DNA from: Bog-532 sp963805255
GTDB taxonomy: Bacteria > Actinomycetota > Actinomycetes > Streptosporangiales > Streptosporangiaceae
Length of the DNA: 64,000 bases
Reading direction: 5' to 3'
Assembly (NCBI GenBank): GCA_963805255.1
Contig: CAWDTK010000012.1
Span: forward strand, 34,855 to 98,854
Below the pieces are notes generated by a model. That model was not told the origin of the DNA. It searched no databases and saw only the letters and a program-made list of their open reading frames with translations. Shown here in pieces: positions 1-8,936 of the stretch. Position numbers and translations under genes: made by a program. Position 1 is the first letter of the stretch, and each line of letters starts with the position of its first letter.

Positions 1-1943
1 GGGTCGATGTCGGAGGCGGGCAGCTTGGCGGGGATGTCCTTGCGGGCATCGACGGCGGCGGCCACGGCCTTGCGGGCGCGGGTGATCTTGGACTGGGCGG
101 CGGGGATGGCCGCGTTCTTGGCAGCGGCGGTCAGCGTGGGGCCGGCGAGCAGCCCGGCTAGGGCGCGCTCGGCGGCGGCCAGCCTCTTCTCCGCTTCGCG
201 GACCGCGGCGCTGGCTTTCTTGCGGGCCGGGTTATCGATGATCTTGGTGTTGGTCTCGATGCTGGCGATGTAGTCGCAGATCTTGCCGATCCCGTAGTTC
301 TCGGAGGCGTACTTCAGGAAGTTCTCCTCCCGCCACCGGGATTTCAGCCAGGACAAGATGCCCGCCGGGCACGCCTGCAAGTCCGAGGTCAGGATCTGCA
401 GCACGACCTGGCCGTGCTCGAACAGGGTGATCTGCCGGGCTTCGCCGTAGTCCTTGATCTGCACTTTCTCATCGGCCCAGGCGATTTCCCGCTGCCGGCC
501 GGCGACGGTGATGGTGGTGATGACCGGCAGCATCGCCGGGACGGCCAGCGGCGCCCGCCGGTAGGTGACCCAGTGCACGTCCTGCTCGCGGCAGTGCCTG
601 AACACCTGGGGATAGGCGCCGCCGCGGTCGAACCCGAGCATGATCTTCGCGCCCGGGCCGGCGGCTTTCTTCAGCTCGGCCAGGGCCAGCGGCAGCGTGG
701 TGCTCAGCCCGGACGGCTCCCCGGTGACGAAGCACACCGCCCGCCCGTCGTGCGCGGTCACGTGGGTGTCCGCGCGCCCTCGCTCAGCGCGCCCACGCTT
801 GTTGTTCCAGCCCTTGGCGACCGGCTTGGCGCCCGTATACGGGACGAAGTGGTCATCGACGTAATAGACACCGGACAGGACCGGGTCCGCGGTGAGCATC
901 GCGGACGCGAACAGCCGCTGCACCGCCACCGGGTCCGCGGCGTCGGCGATCTGCGCCAGCCGGGGCCGCAGCGCCCGCAGGCCCGGCAAGGTCCCGAGCC
1001 CGGCCAGCGGCCCGGCCTCAGCAGCGGTCAGGTGCTTGAACTGCTCGGTGGTCGCCGCGCCCAGCGCGAAGCACATGCTCACCGCGGCCAGCACCGCCGC
1101 GTCTCCCGGCTCCGCCGCCCGCCCGCCGGCCTGGGCCAGCACCGCGCCGGCGCCGGCCCGGGCGAAGAACCCGTGCAGCAGCATCGCCCCCGCATACCGG
1201 GACCGGAACACCCCCTCAGGAACCAGGGGCCACGACGGCAGCCCGCCAGGGCCGCCCGCCCCAGGCTCCCCGGCCCCCGGTCCTGGCCCTGCCGCAGGCT
1301 CAGGCGATGCCGCAGGCTCAGGCGATGCCGCAGGCTCGGGTGATGCCGCAGGCTCAGCTGCGGGCTCTGCCTGAACCCTGGCCGCCGGCCCGGCATCAGC
1401 CTCAGCCTCCGGCTCGGGATCAGCCGCAGGCCCGGTCTCAGCTGGGGTGGCCGGCTTCGGCTCGGTGAACAGGGGTTCCGCGGGCGCCCAGCCGGGCTCG
1501 CCGCCGCCGGCCGCCTGCCCGCGCCGGCCCAGGCGGCGGCTGATCGTGGTGTGCGCCACCCCCAGCTGCCGCCCGATCTGCGCGTCGCTGGCGCCCTGCG
1601 CCCGCAGCTGGCTGGCCTGCGCCCACTGCGCCGGGCTGACCGTCCCGGGCCGGCCCGGCCGCGGCTGCCCGATCAGCGCCGCCGACCCTTCCCGCATCGC
1701 CGCGTTATGCAGCGTGGAGACGTAGTTCTCCGTCAGCCCCAGCACCGCCGCGACCGTCCGGCCCCTGAACCCCAGCTGCCGCAGCGTCGCCAGCGCGATG
1801 TTCCGCATCGCGGTATCAGCGGCGTCGTACTCGAACAGGACCACCGGCCCGGCCGAGATCACGCACCGGCCCCCCGAGGTGAGCATCCGAAGGTCCCGTG
1901 CCTCTGGCATGCCTTCCAGGATCGCCGCAACCGCTGCTGACAT
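1..1943 (-). CDS. Large DDE-type transposase of ISL copy 1 (partial, open at window edge)
   Basis: Starts with ATG at 1943 and stays open to the window edge, about 648 codons. The N-terminal 160 residues hold two helix-turn-helix-like segments (LGFRGRTVAAVLGLTENYVS and GASDAQIGRQLGVAHTTISR). A Pro/Ala/Glu linker with four short repeats follows (1310-1370). The catalytic part contains YYVDDHFVPYTG and LGFDRGGAYPQVF, the likely first and second acidic positions, then WREENF. At the linker it reads PAAGPGPGAGEPGAGG in frame into VFRSRYAGAMLLHGFFA, so it lacks the frameshift of copy 2. It may be the active source copy. The function as a DNA transposase is inferred from the acidic motifs and the IS context. 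Confidence 0.85.
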   Translation of the reverse strand, partial: MSAAVAAILEGMPEARDLRMLTSGGRCVISAGPVVLFEYDAADTAMRNIALATLRQLGFRGRTVAAVLGLTENYVSTLHNAAMREGSAALIGQPRPGRPGTVSPAQWAQASQLRAQGASDAQIGRQLGVAHTTISRRLGRRGQAAGGGEPGWAPAEPLFTEPKPATPAETGPAADPEPEAEADAGPAARVQAEPAAEPAASPEPAASPEPAASPEPAAGPGPGAGEPGAGGPGGLPSWPLVPEGVFRSRYAGAMLLHGFFARAGAGAVLAQAGGRAAEPGDAAVLAAVSMCFALGAATTEQFKHLTAAEAGPLAGLGTLPGLRALRPRLAQIADAADPVAVQRLFASAMLTADPVLSGVYYVDDHFVPYTGAKPVAKGWNNKRGRAERGRADTHVTAHDGRAVCFVTGEPSGLSTTLPLALAELKKAAGPGAKIMLGFDRGGAYPQVFRHCREQDVHWVTYRRAPLAVPAMLPVITTITVAGRQREIAWADEKVQIKDYGEARQITLFEHGQVVLQILTSDLQACPAGILSWLKSRWREENFLKYASENYGIGKICDYIASIETNTKIIDNPARKKASAAVREAEKRLAAAERALAGLLAGPTLTAAAKNAAIPAAQSKITRARKAVAAAVDARKDIPAKLPASDID

Positions 1944-2039
1944 GCCACTATACTACCAAAGCTTTAAGAATTACGCACAGACGATCGCGGATAAAACCGC
2001 ACGTCACGGACTACACGTTTCGCCGTTGCCGGAGATCTG
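1..2039 (-). mobile_element. ISL copy 1 (unclassified large-transposase IS), cut by window edge
   Basis: Leftward copy of the element seen complete at 12231-14636. The two are almost identical over the shared part, including the 96 bases between terminus and transposase start. The inner terminus reads CAGATCTCCGGCAA on the minus strand and ends at 2039. The flanking pentamer at 2040-2044 is GGCCC on that strand, the same sequence that is duplicated around copy 2. The far end lies outside the window. It interrupts the second open reading frame of an IS3-type element. I cannot assign it to a named IS family. Confidence 0.9.
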
Positions 2040-2044
2040 GGGCC

Positions 2045-2445
2045 TGTGCGGTGAAGTCGCGGCACACCAGGTCCGGGATCGGGCCGGCCGCGCCCTGGCG
2101 GGTCATGGACGGCCGCCACGGCCGCGGCTGGCAGGGCACCAGGCCCAGCTCGCGCATCAGGGCACGCACCAGCTCCGGGCCACACCGCTCGCCGCCGCGG
2201 GCCAGGGCGGCGTGCATCCGCCGGTACCCGTAGGTGCCGTCGTTCGCTTTGAACAACGCTGCTATTTTCACTTTCAGCAGTTCCCGGCGCCTGGCGGTAT
2301 CACTTTCCGGCCGTGACCTCCAATCGTAGAACCCCGATTTAGAAACCCGGAGCCATTGGCACATGCGGGTGACCGTGGGAGCGGCAGCCGTATCCACGGC
2401 GACGGTGGCGTATCCCGCGTCGATGAACGCGTACTTGTCGCTCAC
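2045..2445 (-). pseudogene. IS3 transposase OrfB, 5' fragment
   Basis: Begins with GTG at 2445, overlapping the end of orfA by four bases. It encodes the N-terminal HTH_21 part of an IS3 transposase: MCQWLRVSKSGFYDW, YGYRRMHAAL and the LGLVPCQPRPWRP segment that precedes the integrase core. The reading frame is cut at DFTA by the ISL insertion, so the whole DDE catalytic core is missing here. The closest relative in this window is the orfB of the element at 22291-25698, which keeps RDFTAAAPGEKMVGDITYIP at the same place. Not functional as it stands. Confidence 0.9.
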
Positions 2446-2738
2446 CGATGCTCCGCTGCGAAGTACGCCGCTGCTTTTGAGAGAAAATCAGCCTTCATCC
2501 GGAGCTCGCGGATTTCCCGCTCCAGCTCCCGCAGCCGGGCACGCTCGGACAACTCCAGCGGCGGCTCGTCTTCCGCATGCTTATCCCGGTACGCGCGCAC
2601 CCAATTACCCAGCGACGTCTCGCTGACATTAATCTCCCGGGCCACATCCGCGATAGGCCGAGACGTGTCCACGACCATCCGCGCCGCTTCCTCACGGAAC
2701 TCCGGCGTATACGTCTTATACTTATACTTCCCTGGCAA
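2442..2738 (-). CDS. IS3 OrfA (helix-turn-helix transposase subunit)
   Basis: A complete 98-residue orfA: an N-terminal HTH_8/Tnp_1 domain (EFREEAARMVVDTSRPIADVAREINVSETSLGNWV) and a C-terminal leucine-rich coiled coil (ELSERARLRELEREIRELRMKADFL). In IS3 elements this protein binds the ends and supplies the front half of the OrfAB fusion made by -1 frameshifting. The usual A-rich slippery heptamer is not obvious here (only CTCAAAAGC near the orfA end), unlike the two other IS3 copies in the window. Its partner orfB is truncated, so it is probably a relic. Confidence 0.9.
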   Translation of the reverse strand: MPGKYKYKTYTPEFREEAARMVVDTSRPIADVAREINVSETSLGNWVRAYRDKHAEDEPPLELSERARLRELEREIRELRMKADFLSKAAAYFAAEHR

Positions 2739-2765
2739 TTTATCCCGTCCCTTCGACTGAGAATC

Positions 2766-3926
2766 CTAAAGGATCCGCAGTCCGGAAGGTCCGGGGCACC
2801 CCAATGTGACCGTGGCCCGCTCGTTACGCGCGGCCGGCTCCCTGAGCCGGAATGTCCTTGCGGGAAGACGGTTGCGGGCTGTGCCTCGCCGGGCCCGGGC
2901 TACCGCGCGCGGGTGGATGAGCAGCGGGCAAACAGGCATGGGCCAGGATCGGCCGGGCGATGGCCGGGCTGCCCCCATATGTTTTGGTAAAGATTCGCTC
3001 GTGGTTAATTCTGGGGGCGTGGTTGATGCTGGAACTGTGCGGCCACCGGCTAACCCGGCGCGGGCGTGCAGTCGGCGGCGCCCCTGGGCCCACGCCTCGG
3101 CCAGGCCCGGCAGCCGGTCCCGCGCGATGTCGGTGTCGTTCAGTTCCTGGTGAATACGCAGTTCCCGCACCAGGATGCACGCGAGGTTGACACAGAACTC
3201 CGCGTCCATGCCAGCCGACGTCACCGCCGCCTCGATGCGCGGCCGTATCGCGGGGGCGGCGTCGCCGAGCAGCACGTACAGCGTCGCCAGGTCGTAACCG
3301 GGCAGGTATTGCCCGCCGAACTCCCAATCCACCAGCGTGCACACGTGGCCGGCGCCGAGCAGGATGTTGGCGGGAAGAAGGTCGCCGTGGCCGAACTCGC
3401 GCCGGTCGCCGCACCGGGCCAGCAGCTGCGCTAGCGCCTCCCGGTCGGCCTCGGTAAAGAAGCCGCGGCGGTAGTAGCGCTCGATCCGCTTCTCGTAGTC
3501 GACCATCACGCGCCGGGCCGGTGACCCGGGCAGCGTCGGCTGCCAGGTATTGATCGCCTGCACCGCCGCGATGACAGCCGCCATGTCGCCCGCATCGAGG
3601 GGGCCCGAAAGATAACGGCCCTCGTCGGCGGGCCGGTCCCCGATCCATTCGAGAATCAGCGCGGTCCGGCCGTTCGTCCATTTCAGCTGCGGTATCCGGA
3701 CCGGGGGGCGTTCCCGGGCGAAGGAGCGGTAGAGGTCAATTTCATGCCGCCACTTCGCCACCCAGAACGGATCGGCGGTGCGCGGGATCTTGGCGATGGC
3801 GGGCTCGCCGTCCATCTCGCCCGCGACGAGGATCGATTTTCCGGTACCGCGCACAACCTGGATGCCAGTCAGCCCCGCCTCGGCCGTGACCGTCGCCAGC
3901 AAGGCGTCCAGAGCGCTATCCGTCAT
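2766..3926 (-). CDS. Aminoglycoside phosphotransferase-like kinase (APH fold), 3' end altered by an IS
   Basis: A 386-residue frame from ATG 3926. It shows the APH/choline-kinase core: KSILVAGEMDGEPAIAKIP (ATP-binding lysine), the Brenner motif FGHGDLLPANIL and the metal-binding LVDWEFGG. The family phosphorylates small-molecule hydroxyls and the substrate cannot be told. The conserved domain ends near AWAQGRRRLHARAG. The following ~90 residues are low-complexity Arg/Pro/Ala, and the frame stops at 2766 only after crossing the IS3 terminus at 2798, so the native stop was probably removed by the insertion. It is divergent from the PHP gene; 222 bases separate the two starts. Upstream in-frame codons extend further without a better start. 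Confidence 0.8.
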   Translation of the reverse strand: MTDSALDALLATVTAEAGLTGIQVVRGTGKSILVAGEMDGEPAIAKIPRTADPFWVAKWRHEIDLYRSFARERPPVRIPQLKWTNGRTALILEWIGDRPADEGRYLSGPLDAGDMAAVIAAVQAINTWQPTLPGSPARRVMVDYEKRIERYYRRGFFTEADREALAQLLARCGDRREFGHGDLLPANILLGAGHVCTLVDWEFGGQYLPGYDLATLYVLLGDAAPAIRPRIEAAVTSAGMDAEFCVNLACILVRELRIHQELNDTDIARDRLPGLAEAWAQGRRRLHARAGLAGGRTVPASTTPPELTTSESLPKHMGAARPSPGRSWPMPVCPLLIHPRAVARARRGTARNRLPARTFRLREPAARNERATVTLGCPGPSGLRIL

Positions 3927-4148
3927 CCGGTGGCCGTCACTTCGCGGCGCCAGCGGGCCGGCTTCAGAGCTCGAAGGTCTTGCTGATGTGAGCCCGGGCG
4001 AACTGCACGCCCTCCCGGTCGTCGTGCGGTGCCTCGCCGCCGGAACCGTCCAGGTTGAAGGTACCTCTGCTCGCCGCATGATCCTTAGTCTGACGCAGGT
4101 CCCGGCGCAGAGCACGCGCATACCCGCGGTTCGGGTAAGACAGGACAG

Positions 4149-5147
4149 GTGGACCCGGCACAGGCATTGCGGCAGATAGCGTTCGAACTCGAACGGGCCA
4201 GCGCGCCGACATACCGCGTCCGGGCGTTCCGCCGGGCGGCGCAGGTCGTCGACGAGCTCCCGCCTGACCAGCTCAAGCAGCGGATCGACCAGGGCACCCT
4301 GCACGCGCTGGCGGGAATCGGCGCGACCACCGCCGAAGTCATCGAGCAGGCGGCCAGCGGCCAGCAGCCCGCGTACCTGTCCAGCCTGCTCGCCTCGGCG
4401 CTTCCTTCGGTGCGGGCGGGCCTGCGGGCGGCACTGCGCGGCGATTGCCACACCCACTCGGATTGGTCCGACGGCGGCAGCCCGCCCGGGGAGATGGCCA
4501 TCGCAGCCCGCGATCTGGGGCTCGACTGGATCGCGCTGACCGACCACTCCCCCCGGCTCACGGTGGCTCGCGGGCTGTCCCCGGAACGGCTCTCCGCGCA
4601 GCTCAACCTGGTCGGCAGGCTCAACGAACAGCTGGCACCGTTCCGCATCCTGACCGGCGTCGAGGTGGACATCCTGGCGGACGGCTCCCTCGACCAGCGT
4701 GATGACCTGCTGGCCCGGCTGGACGTCGTGGTCGCCAGCGTGCATTCAAAACTGCGGATGGACGTCGCACCGATGACCCAGCGAATGCTGGCGGCCGTGC
4801 GCAACCCGCTCGTGGACGTCCTCGGGCACTGCACCGGGCGGCTCATCACCGGGCGCGGGCGGCCGCAGTCGCAGTTCGACGCCCGCGCGGTGTTCACCGC
4901 CTGCCGGGAGAGCGGTACGGCGGTCGAGATCAACTGCCGCCCCGAACGTCAGGACCCGCCTGACGACCTGCTTAGCCTGGCGGTGGATATCGGCTGCGTC
5001 TTTTCCATCGACACCGACGCGCACGCCCCCGGCCAGCTCGACTGGCTTGGCGATGGGTGCAGGCGGGCCGAAGCGGCGGGCATCGCGGCAGACCGGGTGA
5101 TCAACGCCCTTACCGCAGCGGACCTGATCGCCCGCCCCCGTGACTAG
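4149..5147 (+). CDS. PHP-domain metal-dependent phosphoesterase (PolX-type, no polymerase domain)
   Basis: 332 residues. The first ~85 form a helix-hairpin-helix region as in the X-family polymerase N-terminus (LRQIAFELERASAPTYRVRAFRRAA, LHALAGIGATTAEVI). The PHP domain follows with its metal ligands in order: GDCHTHSDWSDG, LTDHSPR, GVEVDIL, VVASVHSK, VLGHCTGR and IDTDAHAP. The polymerase palm and fingers of full PolX are absent, so this resembles the stand-alone PHP hydrolases of actinobacteria. Likely activity is phosphoester hydrolysis on a nucleotide, nucleic acid end or histidinol-phosphate-like substrate; the motifs do not decide. Convergent with the sacsin-like gene, leaving 26 bases between stops. 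Confidence 0.85.
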   Translation: MDPAQALRQIAFELERASAPTYRVRAFRRAAQVVDELPPDQLKQRIDQGTLHALAGIGATTAEVIEQAASGQQPAYLSSLLASALPSVRAGLRAALRGDCHTHSDWSDGGSPPGEMAIAARDLGLDWIALTDHSPRLTVARGLSPERLSAQLNLVGRLNEQLAPFRILTGVEVDILADGSLDQRDDLLARLDVVVASVHSKLRMDVAPMTQRMLAAVRNPLVDVLGHCTGRLITGRGRPQSQFDARAVFTACRESGTAVEINCRPERQDPPDDLLSLAVDIGCVFSIDTDAHAPGQLDWLGDGCRRAEAAGIAADRVINALTAADLIARPRD

Positions 5148-5173
5148 CCGTGGAACAGCAAACAAGGCGCGGC

Positions 5174-7681
5174 TCACCAGGGCTGACTATGGGCCGCGCC
5201 GGCGGCCCGGGCCCTCAGCTCCCGTCCGACCATCGTGACCAGGTCCGGGTGAGCGCTGAGGCCGCGCAGGATGTCCGCCGGGATTCCGAGCTGGCGTGCC
5301 GCTTCCGCCACCACGGGCTGGACCATTCCCAGCGCGTGGGCCAGTGTCTCGTCCCGGATGTACATCGGCGGCAGGTCGTCGAGGGATAGCTCGGCGGGCC
5401 GGCGGAACGCACCGTCCGGCCCGGGCAGCCAGGCCTCGCGTCCGGCCGCCGCGCCGATCGCCGACCTGATGCTTTCCCGGCTGGGGTCGGCGAAAGACTG
5501 AAGAACTGAACGCTCGACGACCCCCGCGACGAGGTGCCGGTTGGGTACGAGCAGAACGTTCCAGACGTACTCGGACCGGGCGTGGCTGGGGTGACACAAC
5601 GCGAACTCCAGGCCATCGATCTCCGCATCGGGATCAAACCCGTCGATACCGCGTTCGTTCCGGGCGAAGTCGGCGGCGATGCTGACGTGCGCGAGCTGAC
5701 CTGGGCTCCGGGCTCTCAGCGCCGCGGCCTGCCGGACGCCCATGCCGCGCAGCTGGACCAGCCAGGGCCCGTAGGCATCGCCGGCGAACCAGGCTTCAGG
5801 GTTCCCGCCGAAGTAGATCTCCAGGTCTTTGGTCCGCTGGTACAGCCCGGCCGGCGGCATGAGGCGCTGCTCGCCCGTAGCGGCGTTCTCCCCGATCAGG
5901 AAGGCGGTTCGCTGGAGCCGCTCGAGGAGCCGCTGCTGCTGGCCGGACGCCGCTTCATCCAGGGCACCCATGATGCCGTCAAGATCGGTGTCATGCTGGA
6001 CGGGGTCCAGATCGGCAAGGTCGAGCCGGTCGTACCGGGGCAGGACGATTTCCAGTACCTCTGCCACCACGTCCGGCTCGGCGAGGTTCAGCGCCTCCAG
6101 GAACCGCCGGGCCGCAGGTGAATCCGCAATGGTGCGCCGGACCATAGGCAGGCTGGTCGCGGCCGGTCCCGGAAGGTACACCGCAGGGCGGTCCTGCGCG
6201 TCAAACGGTGCGGCATGGCGGCCGTCTTCAAGCCGGATGATCGGGCGCGTCCTGGCCGGCCCGGGCTCTTCGTCCAGGCATCCCGGCGCCTTCCACAAAG
6301 CGGAGAAGCGATAGAGAAGCGCGTAAAAGCGGACGATCCAACCGTCGGATTGCGCTTCGAGGAAATCAGCGGCGGCTCTCGCGACCACATCCCCGGGAGT
6401 GACCTCATCAACTCCGATCTCATTCCGGAGATATCGCCACAGGACGGGGGTGAGGTGCTCCGTGATGGCCGCATGGGCAAAAAACAGCGGCAGGCTGGCG
6501 CCGTACATCGCGCCGAGCTGATCCGGGCTGAGCAGCTCGTGAAGCTCCGCCTCGGCGGCCAGCTTGAGCTCGTCCGCCGCGCGGTAGCCGCCGGCGGCGG
6601 GAATGAGCTCGCCGCGGGCCAGGGCGTCGCGCACCGTGTCGAACAGGGGCCGGAACATCGAGCCGGGCGGGAAATGCCCGGCGTCGAGCGGCAGTGCTTC
6701 CAGGACTGCGACCGTGAGCAGGTCATCCGCGCGCAGTTCCTGCAGCACGCTGGCGAGGAGGGCTGCGGTCTCGCGCACCAGGGCCTGGTTCGATGGATCG
6801 TGCTCCGGGACGTTGTCGCGGGCTGGGGTCGTACGGTAAGGGCCCTGGACGACGAAGCCGAGGAAGGTCTCCTTATCCGTGGGAAAGAAAACGGCCAGCG
6901 GGGAACGGCCGCATGCGACGATCCGGCGCTCGCCGTTGGCGGCATCGACCCGGAAGGCGATCTCGACCCGGTGGGCCGGATGGCCAGGGCCCCCAGCCTG
7001 GCGGCGCCAGGCGAACCACTCCTCATCCCGCTGGCCACGGCCCCTCGACAGGGTGATGTGACGGCTTGAGACAGTACGGCTTACTGACTTGCGCTCAATC
7101 ACCGAGCCGCCGACGTGAACGCCGCCGGCCCGCAGGCATGCGATGTTGCTGAGGAACAGCAGGGTGCCGGGCTCGATGGTGTTCAGGGCCGCCGATATCT
7201 CCGCCACGGCGGTCTCGGCGGAGACCGTGTCGTGATCGAAGGGAAAGACGAACAGGGTTTCCGCGGCCGATTCACCGAGCGCGCCGACGGGATACGGCCG
7301 GACGTACAGCTCGATCCGGAAATGCTCCTCCGCGCTGTGAACGCTCGGGGATTTCGTATACGCGTACACCGACTTGAAGCCGATCCCGAACTGCCCGATC
7401 TTGGTAAGGTCCCCCGGCTTCTCGCTCTTGCCCACCCCGCAGACACCGCGGACGTCAGCTTCGGTGAAGGGCCGGCCATCGTGCCGCACCTCCAGCCGGT
7501 CGCCGAACAGCTCGAAGGCCAGCTCGGTCGCGCCCGCGTCCTCAGCGTTCTGGATCAGCTCGAAAATGAAGTGAGTGCGCTCGCTGTAGAGCTGCCCGAG
7601 CAGGTCCAGCACCGCCGTGTCCCAGCCGTACCGGGCGATGTTCTCGTCGCGGATCTTCTCATAGTCCGCTGACACCGGCAT
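5174..7681 (-). CDS. Sacsin-like GHKL/HSP90-type ATPase
   Basis: 835 residues. The N-terminal ~200 are a GHKL ATPase of the sacsin/HSP90 class: FIFELIQNAEDAGATELAFEL (N-box with the catalytic Glu and Asn), VCGVGKSEKPGDLTKIGQFGIGFKSVYAYT (glycine-rich lid) and RTTPARDNVPEHDPSN. The remaining ~600 residues match no domain I know. Related sacsin-type ATPases occur in bacterial defence islands, often with a C-terminal DUF3883 nuclease-like domain, which I do not see here. The gene stands alone on its strand with ATG at 7681 preceded by a GGGAGGATGCC-type leader. A role in defence or protein remodelling is inference only. Confidence 0.8.
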   Translation of the reverse strand: MPVSADYEKIRDENIARYGWDTAVLDLLGQLYSERTHFIFELIQNAEDAGATELAFELFGDRLEVRHDGRPFTEADVRGVCGVGKSEKPGDLTKIGQFGIGFKSVYAYTKSPSVHSAEEHFRIELYVRPYPVGALGESAAETLFVFPFDHDTVSAETAVAEISAALNTIEPGTLLFLSNIACLRAGGVHVGGSVIERKSVSRTVSSRHITLSRGRGQRDEEWFAWRRQAGGPGHPAHRVEIAFRVDAANGERRIVACGRSPLAVFFPTDKETFLGFVVQGPYRTTPARDNVPEHDPSNQALVRETAALLASVLQELRADDLLTVAVLEALPLDAGHFPPGSMFRPLFDTVRDALARGELIPAAGGYRAADELKLAAEAELHELLSPDQLGAMYGASLPLFFAHAAITEHLTPVLWRYLRNEIGVDEVTPGDVVARAAADFLEAQSDGWIVRFYALLYRFSALWKAPGCLDEEPGPARTRPIIRLEDGRHAAPFDAQDRPAVYLPGPAATSLPMVRRTIADSPAARRFLEALNLAEPDVVAEVLEIVLPRYDRLDLADLDPVQHDTDLDGIMGALDEAASGQQQRLLERLQRTAFLIGENAATGEQRLMPPAGLYQRTKDLEIYFGGNPEAWFAGDAYGPWLVQLRGMGVRQAAALRARSPGQLAHVSIAADFARNERGIDGFDPDAEIDGLEFALCHPSHARSEYVWNVLLVPNRHLVAGVVERSVLQSFADPSRESIRSAIGAAAGREAWLPGPDGAFRRPAELSLDDLPPMYIRDETLAHALGMVQPVVAEAARQLGIPADILRGLSAHPDLVTMVGRELRARAAGAAHSQPW

Positions 7682-7847
7682 CCTCCCGGGCTCTTACTGC
7701 CGCGTGACCGGATTCCGCGGCCGCGATTGCACCCTAACGGGTATCTCGCCGCGCAGAACTACGCAGCCTGACGATGCGCCCGGCGGCCGCCGCAGGTGGT
7801 GGCAGACCTCCCGGGCGACGTAGCGCTTGAGGATCCTGATCAGGGTC

Positions 7848-8699
7848 TTACACGACCTTATGTCTTCCGTTCTGTACCGTCTGAGCGGCCCATCCGCGGA
7901 GGTCGAGCGTGCAGCACTTCGGGCCGCCGCCGGCCTTGCGCAGCTCGGACAGGTCCACGCCGATCGGCTCGAACCCGTGCGCCGCGAGCCGGTCCGCCAG
8001 GGCCGTCGCCTGGGCGGGCAGCACCACGTGGCGGCCGTCGCTGACGGCATTGAGACCGAACACCTCGGCGTCGGAGCCGGTGGCCTCGATCAGTTCGCTG
8101 AAATGCGCGGCCAGCGCCGCCCGGCCCGCTTCGTCGAACGCCGCCGGATAGTAGGCCGCGGTGCCGGCGTCGAGCACGGACATGGCCGTGTCCAGGTGGT
8201 AGAACCGCGGGTCGGCGAGGCGGACGCTGATGACAGGCACGCCGAAGGTCTCTTCCAGCTCTGCGTGCGCCGCCGGGTCGGTGCGGAACCCATAGCCGGC
8301 GATCAGCGCACGCCCGGTGAAGAGAATGTCACCCTCGCCCTCGTTGATCAGCCGCGGTGCGCGCACGTCCGGGAAGCCGCTGGCACGGAACCAGTCGAGG
8401 TAGGCGTCTGCCTCCGCTGCCCGCTCCTGGTAACGGAACCGGACGCCCAGCACCTTGCCGCCGACCACGGTCGCGCCGTTCGCCGCGAACACCATGTCCG
8501 GCAGGCCCGGGACGGGGTCGATGATCCGCACCGTGTGACCGAGGTCCAGATAGACCTGTCGCAGCCGTTCCCACTGGCGCATGGCGCGAACCGCGTCGGC
8601 CGGCTGGTCCGGCCGCATCCAGGGGTTGATCGAGTAGGTGACCGCGAAATAGGCCGGCGGGCACATCAGGTAGCTGTGCGCCGATGCCTGTCGCTTCAC
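7848..8699 (-). CDS. ddaH: Dimethylarginine dimethylaminohydrolase-like amidinohydrolase
   Basis: Member of the pentein amidinotransferase/DDAH family, about 283 residues from GTG 8699; a TTG start at 8750 is also possible. Visible motifs: HSYLMCPPAYFAVTYSINPWM at the N-terminus, PDMVFAANGATVVGGKVLG, EGEGDILFTG, the catalytic histidine in DPRFYHLDTAMSVL, and the C-terminal catalytic cysteine in GGGPKCCTLDLR. The enzyme hydrolyses methylated arginine, or ornithine/arginine-like amidines, to citrulline and an amine. In many actinobacteria this gene lies next to ornithine aminotransferase, but that partner is not present here. Confidence 0.9.
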   Translation of the reverse strand: MKRQASAHSYLMCPPAYFAVTYSINPWMRPDQPADAVRAMRQWERLRQVYLDLGHTVRIIDPVPGLPDMVFAANGATVVGGKVLGVRFRYQERAAEADAYLDWFRASGFPDVRAPRLINEGEGDILFTGRALIAGYGFRTDPAAHAELEETFGVPVISVRLADPRFYHLDTAMSVLDAGTAAYYPAAFDEAGRAALAAHFSELIEATGSDAEVFGLNAVSDGRHVVLPAQATALADRLAAHGFEPIGVDLSELRKAGGGPKCCTLDLRGWAAQTVQNGRHKVV

Positions 8700-8824
8700 A
8701 GTCCCGGACGCGGGCAGTTGATCCGGGGCGAAGAACTCATCCCGGCGCAAGCGCCGTCAGCCCGCCGTCGTAGCCAAGGCCGGCCAGTGCAACCTTCATC
8801 GTGTCACCGCCGGCCGTCGGACAG

Positions 8825-8881
8825 CCCCCACCTGGACCCCCGTCCCCCACCTGGACCCCCGTCCCCCACCTGGACCCCCGT
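8825..8881. repeat. Three tandem 19-bp repeats
   Basis: Three perfect head-to-tail copies of CCCCCACCTGGACCCCCGT at 8825-8843, 8844-8862 and 8863-8881, followed by a partial CCCCCG. They lie in the non-coding gap between the DDAH gene start and the DUF4118 pseudogene. Function unknown; replication slippage at a C-rich tract or a protein-binding array are both possible. Confidence 0.9.
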
Positions 8882-8936
8882 CCCCCGCGTACGGTCAGTT
8901 GCTGCGCGACCGCTCGTTACGGCTGAACGTAAGGGA

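Larger units (their letters stand above)
2040..2798 (-). mobile_element. IS3-family element A, truncated by ISL copy 1
   Basis: Carries orfA and the first part of orfB of an IS3-type element, transcribed leftwards. The terminus at 2798 reads TGCCCCGGACCTTCCGGACT on the minus strand and matches the ends of the IS3-type element at 22291-25698 (TGCCCCGAAGCTTCCGGACA). Everything beyond 2040 is replaced by the inserted ISL copy. The remainder of this IS3 element should lie to the left of the window, beyond the far end of ISL copy 1, if the insertion was simple. The right terminus is placed inside the reading frame of the neighbouring kinase. Confidence 0.85.

Noticed and set aside
1310..1370. Short direct repeats considered as a CRISPR-like or regulatory array
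   Set aside because: They are the in-frame Pro/Ala/Glu linker repeats of the transposase, without unique spacers. No CRISPR array was found in the window.
3964..4212. 82-codon minus-strand frame between the kinase and PHP genes
   Set aside because: No domain, no clear ribosome-binding site, and it overlaps the PHP start region; kept out as unsupported.
3927..4745. Upstream in-frame extension of the kinase gene
   Set aside because: It lies antisense to the PHP gene, has no homology and the kinase fold begins right after ATG 3926.
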